Below are positions 60,788 to 64,000 of a stretch of DNA of 64,000 bases, piece by piece. The DNA is from Trematomus loennbergii (taxonomy: Eukaryota; Chordata; Actinopteri; Perciformes; Nototheniidae): contig JAAOOA010000060.1 in the NCBI GenBank assembly GCA_012861695.1, positions 30,452,583-30,516,582 of the forward strand. The letters run 5' to 3'. Every line of letters starts with the position of its first letter. Position 1 is the first letter of the stretch. Both the position numbers and the translations under genes were made by a program. The notes beneath the pieces were generated by a model. It had not been told where the DNA came from and did not search any database. It was given only the letters and a program-made list of their open reading frames with translations.

Positions 60788-61101
60788 TGGTAGGTTGATT
60801 TACAGAGTTTCCTCACATTTTTGAGCAGATTTTCAATTTCTTGATCAATATTTACTTAAGTCGGATGACAAGATTGTTCTTAGATTATGGGTCTTCTATC
60901 CCAGTATGATCCCAAAGTACTTTTCTGAGAAAATCATTTTCGTTTACCCTTTTATTCATGATATCCACCTTATTGATGATTATGTAACACAAATCTCATA
61001 TACATGAACATGGTTGTTTGCTATTGTTGTGATATCAAGGTATTTGTGCAAAAACATCAAGATATTTGATTTCCTCCATATTACCCAGCCCTACATCAAA
61101 C

Positions 61102-61855
61102 TGTGGTTACACCATCTGCATGTTTGGTGAGTGTGGCTGTGGACGAGGAGATGAGGAGATAGGAGTGAGGAGTGAGGAGGAAGGAAGGAGGAAGGAGAGG
61201 GAGGGTCCAAGTGTCAGGTCCCATTGGGGTCAGATGATGGCGGCTACATTTACCAAAGCAAACAGCCCAGAGGAGCAGAGTACTTCACCTGTCGCTGTGC
61301 ATTACTCCATTATCACATCCACCAGTCTCACATTGTCCCGTTCCAACCACTCACTATTCAAAATTAATACAAGATGCAGAACACTGGCTGCTATAAAATG
61401 TTAAACTGCGCCAGGGATCACATTTTAAAAGAGCCATTGAGATAGTTGTGAGAGAGTTACTGTGTGTTGTTGTGTGAAACCCCTTCAATTCAAGTCCTAT
61501 GTTAGTATGATGGAAAAAGCTATATTTGCTTGTTTTTCAACAATATTTCTCCATTTGATTTCAGGTGAATGTAAAGATACGTATGAAGGCAATAGCACAA
61601 CATAATACATGCTATGTGCAGTTTCCTGAGCAAAATGTAGATGTTTCATATAAAAAGAACAAATCAGTAGCAATGCAGGAGGTATGGTGGTGTTTACTAA
61701 TCTGCCTTTGACTGCAAAAATTAATGTAAATGTGGAGACTATTATACAGAAAACATCACAGGATAAAAGTACATTTGCAGGAAAAAAACATTGTGTACTT
61801 TCAAGCATGGTACAAAATAGAAAAACATAGCAAAACACAACAAAATACAAATGTA
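61102..61855. other. Intergenic, no gene seen
   Basis: Short ORFs on both strands only, including a 145-residue hydrophobic minus-strand frame at 61497-61934 that partly overlaps the LINE tail and matches nothing. Confidence 0.45.
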
Positions 61856-62026
61856 GGCAAGGCAAGGCAAGTTTATTTATATAGCACCTTTCAACACAAG
61901 GTAATTCAAAGTGCTTTACAAAAATGGAAGACATTTTAAAAATGGCATTTAAAATCAGTCATTAAAAAGAAAAGATAATAAAATAAACATTAAAAGAAAA
62001 AATACATGGATAAAAGTTAAAAGTTA
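61856..62026 (-). mobile_element. Very short 5'-truncated copy of the L2-like LINE
   Basis: Bases 61871-62026 are identical to 5616-5771, the LINE 3' UTR. The CTTGC-type tail is at 61856-61870. ATGTAG occurs on both sides (61851-61856 and 62026-62031), which may be a short target duplication. No coding capacity remains. Confidence 0.92.
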
Positions 62027-62031
62027 TGTAG

Positions 62032-64000
62032 CACTGTTGATGAGTAGGTGGCTGAATTCTTATTTGTATTCTGTGCTGTGTTTACTCATATTGCAATTGC
62101 TACAGCACCTATGTCACTATGTTACATAAGAAAACAAAATAGTCCATTTGAGTCGTTTCAGATTTGTTTCATCTTGTTTGTTTCTTTCATGTATTTATAT
62201 TTGTTGTAAGTGTCTTTGAGTACTCAGAAAAGCGCTTCATATATTAAATTTATACTATTCTTATATTTATTCATATTATTGTATTTATTTATTAAAGTGT
62301 TAATGTATTAAATATTTTTCTTATATATTTTGGTTTAAAAGTCTGAAGCTACAACATTTCACCAGGAGCTCTGGACAGCAGCCCTGGAGCTGAGTGGCTG
62401 TAGGCGGACTTTTCTGCCCCACACTTTCCTTCTTGCAGCAATATTGAATTCCTGGGCACTTCTAATACCACTGTGGTTTAGCTAGGCAGCAAATAGAACA
62501 CGGGAAAATGGCACAAAAGATATTTCCAGGGTAAAGATCCATCCCTGGAGAGAGGAGTGACACCAAGGAGTCCCTCTTCTCCTTCTCAGCAGCATGATTA
62601 ATAACCCCTGTGCCCCATAATCTCTCCATCATCTATCTATGTAAATGCCCCCAGACCTGCAGCGCCAACACACTTTGACGGATGGCTGTTCCACGGCATT
62701 GGGTTTGGTGTGTGTGTGTGTGTGTGAGTAAGTGTGTGTGTGCAGATTTTGCATATGTACGCAGGCGGTATGTGAAGGTTTTTGTGGATTGAGAGGAAGA
62801 AATGAGAGAAATCACATGGTCTCTCCGCCTTGTCACAGTCAGTACGGCCTCACTCACACACACACACTGTTCACTCACACACACACACTGTTTTTTGATA
62901 CAAACGGAAACGAACACACACATTGGGAGAAGACGGCTTGGCACGCATGAACAAGGCACAGGGGAGGTTATCATTTACTCACACAAGAAAGAAACAAGAG
63001 ACCAAATTAGATCTGGCCGAATACTGTAATGGATTCTCTTTTTATCTCTTCAGCCCCTCTTTTTCAGCAATGGCAGTTTCAATAAATAGGGTGAATGGGA
63101 TTAATTAGGCATCTCAAAGCACCATTTTAAATATTACATCAATTATTAATGCTTGTATAATTTTTTATCCAATGAAAGTGTCTCTACTGTGAGTTTTTTT
63201 TGAGGATTTTACTTGTTTTTGAGGCCAGCGGTGGCATATGTTTGTCTCATTATTGGGCATAAACCTGAGGAGCAGGACAGAAAACTGGGAGTTAGTGATC
63301 TTACTTTTGAATTCGTACAAATCATGTCATGAGATTTGAGGTAAACCCATAGGAAGTGCACTTTGACATCTCCTTTAGGAAATTGAACGTTTTTGCAGCC
63401 CTGCAGATAGTCGTCGCCCCGGTAAATGGTCTTTATGGATGAGGAGAGAGAAACCATGAATAGTGGGAGCGAGTTAAGAAGAGAGATAGAGCTCTTAATT
63501 GGCTTAATATTTCTCATAGTGAACCGTATGTGTCATAGCCAGGATGTTAATGGTTCCTACACACCAATTAGTATGTAATGCTTAAACTGGTACTAAGTCA
63601 TAACCAACATCTCTGACACGCACAGAAGCACACATCTTACTTTATCTTCATTAAACAACCATTTAAGCAAACTTGTATGACAGTCACTTTTTTGGGGCCT
63701 CTCTTTCCCACCTTTACGATTCATATGAAGATTTTAGTTTCATCCTTTATTTTCTGGTCAAAATGATTGTTTATTGTGTCATGAAGATAAATATTTTGAA
63801 GCAACTCAAAAAAGGAATATGTTCAGATGATTTTAAAGAATAAATAACACAAAATGTCATGCCTCAAACGGTCAAAATAACAATTGCTGCCAATATCAGT
63901 AACAGAAATTGAAAGAAATATATAGAAAGTTATTGAATTTGTTAAGATAAGTATACAGATGGTTTTAAATGTGACACTATAACAGTACATAAGAAAACTA
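62032..64000. other. Intergenic; small repeat fragments, no gene
   Basis: A family-A-like scrap (TATGTCACTATGTTACATAA) lies near 62110, and an L2-like tail (AAGTGTCTTTGAGTACTCAG, AAAAGCGCTTCATATATTAA) near 62208-62250. A (GT)n run is at 62708-62727 and CA-rich patches near 62853-62890. Remaining sequence is AT-rich with no exon supported. Confidence 0.4.

Larger units (their letters stand above)
60010..61093. mobile_element. hAT element with two nested insertions, duplication CATCAAAC
   Basis: CATCAAAC lies at 60002-60009 and 61094-61101. The ends are TAGGGCTAGGTAATAT and (reverse complement of right) TAGGGCTGGGTAATAT. A family-A repeat (from 60168) and a SINE (60592-60787) lie inside, so the host element is the oldest of the three. 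Confidence 0.9.

Noticed and set aside
61497..61934. 145-residue hydrophobic minus-strand ORF
   Set aside because: Part of it runs into the LINE tail, and the hydrophobic look comes from AT-rich codons; no recognisable membrane protein family.

Overview
The window looks like ordinary vertebrate nuclear DNA, most likely from a ray-finned (probably spiny-rayed) fish. It is AT-leaning and intron-rich, has long (GT)n/(CA)n tracts, and is packed with repeat types typical of fish: L2- and Rex1-like LINE fragments, tRNA-derived SINEs, hAT elements, and many short TTAA-flanked inverted-repeat elements. I see no operons, CRISPR arrays or viral genes. The species cannot be named from the sequence alone.

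Only one host gene can be supported: cxxc4 (IDAX), on the + strand. Exon 1 (21686-22494) carries nearly the whole protein, including the CXXC zinc finger. A 25.7-kb intron follows, then a short last exon (48150-48194) encoding the conserved C-terminal 14 residues. The 3' UTR probably ends near an AATAAA at 49303. A possible untranslated first exon and promoter lie in the GC-richer block at about 19300-19700. As assembled, exon 1 contains four separate one-base losses that break the frame, although every segment between them stays recognisably CXXC4. This is the most important thing to check: it is either consensus error or recent gene decay.

Layout: 1-19300 is upstream intergenic DNA with repeats: TTAA elements at 2046, 8299, 11506 and 15300, an L2-type LINE with a long reverse-transcriptase ORF at 5600-6850, a TIR element at 9805, a decayed Rex1-like LINE at 13410 and a SINE at 17295. 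19300-49320 is the cxxc4 locus; its intron holds an inverted pair of CAGG-ended elements with 5-bp target duplications, two hAT elements, two TTAA elements, an element with a 50-bp palindrome, and a diverged duplication that ends within about 30 bp of exon 2. 49320-64000 is downstream intergenic DNA with three hAT elements with perfect 8-bp duplications (one carrying two further insertions), a TTAA element, SINEs, and a very young 5'-truncated copy of the L2 LINE.

Known biology (family knowledge, not visible here): CXXC4 binds unmethylated CpG DNA, inhibits Wnt signalling through Dishevelled, and limits TET2 levels; in vertebrates it usually lies next to TET2, which is not in this window. GC-richer non-coding blocks around the gene are plausible regulatory elements, but conservation cannot be measured here. 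I found no convincing undescribed biological system. The best leads are the broken cxxc4 frame, the duplication at the exon-2 acceptor, the 5-bp-duplication element family and the recently mobile LINE.
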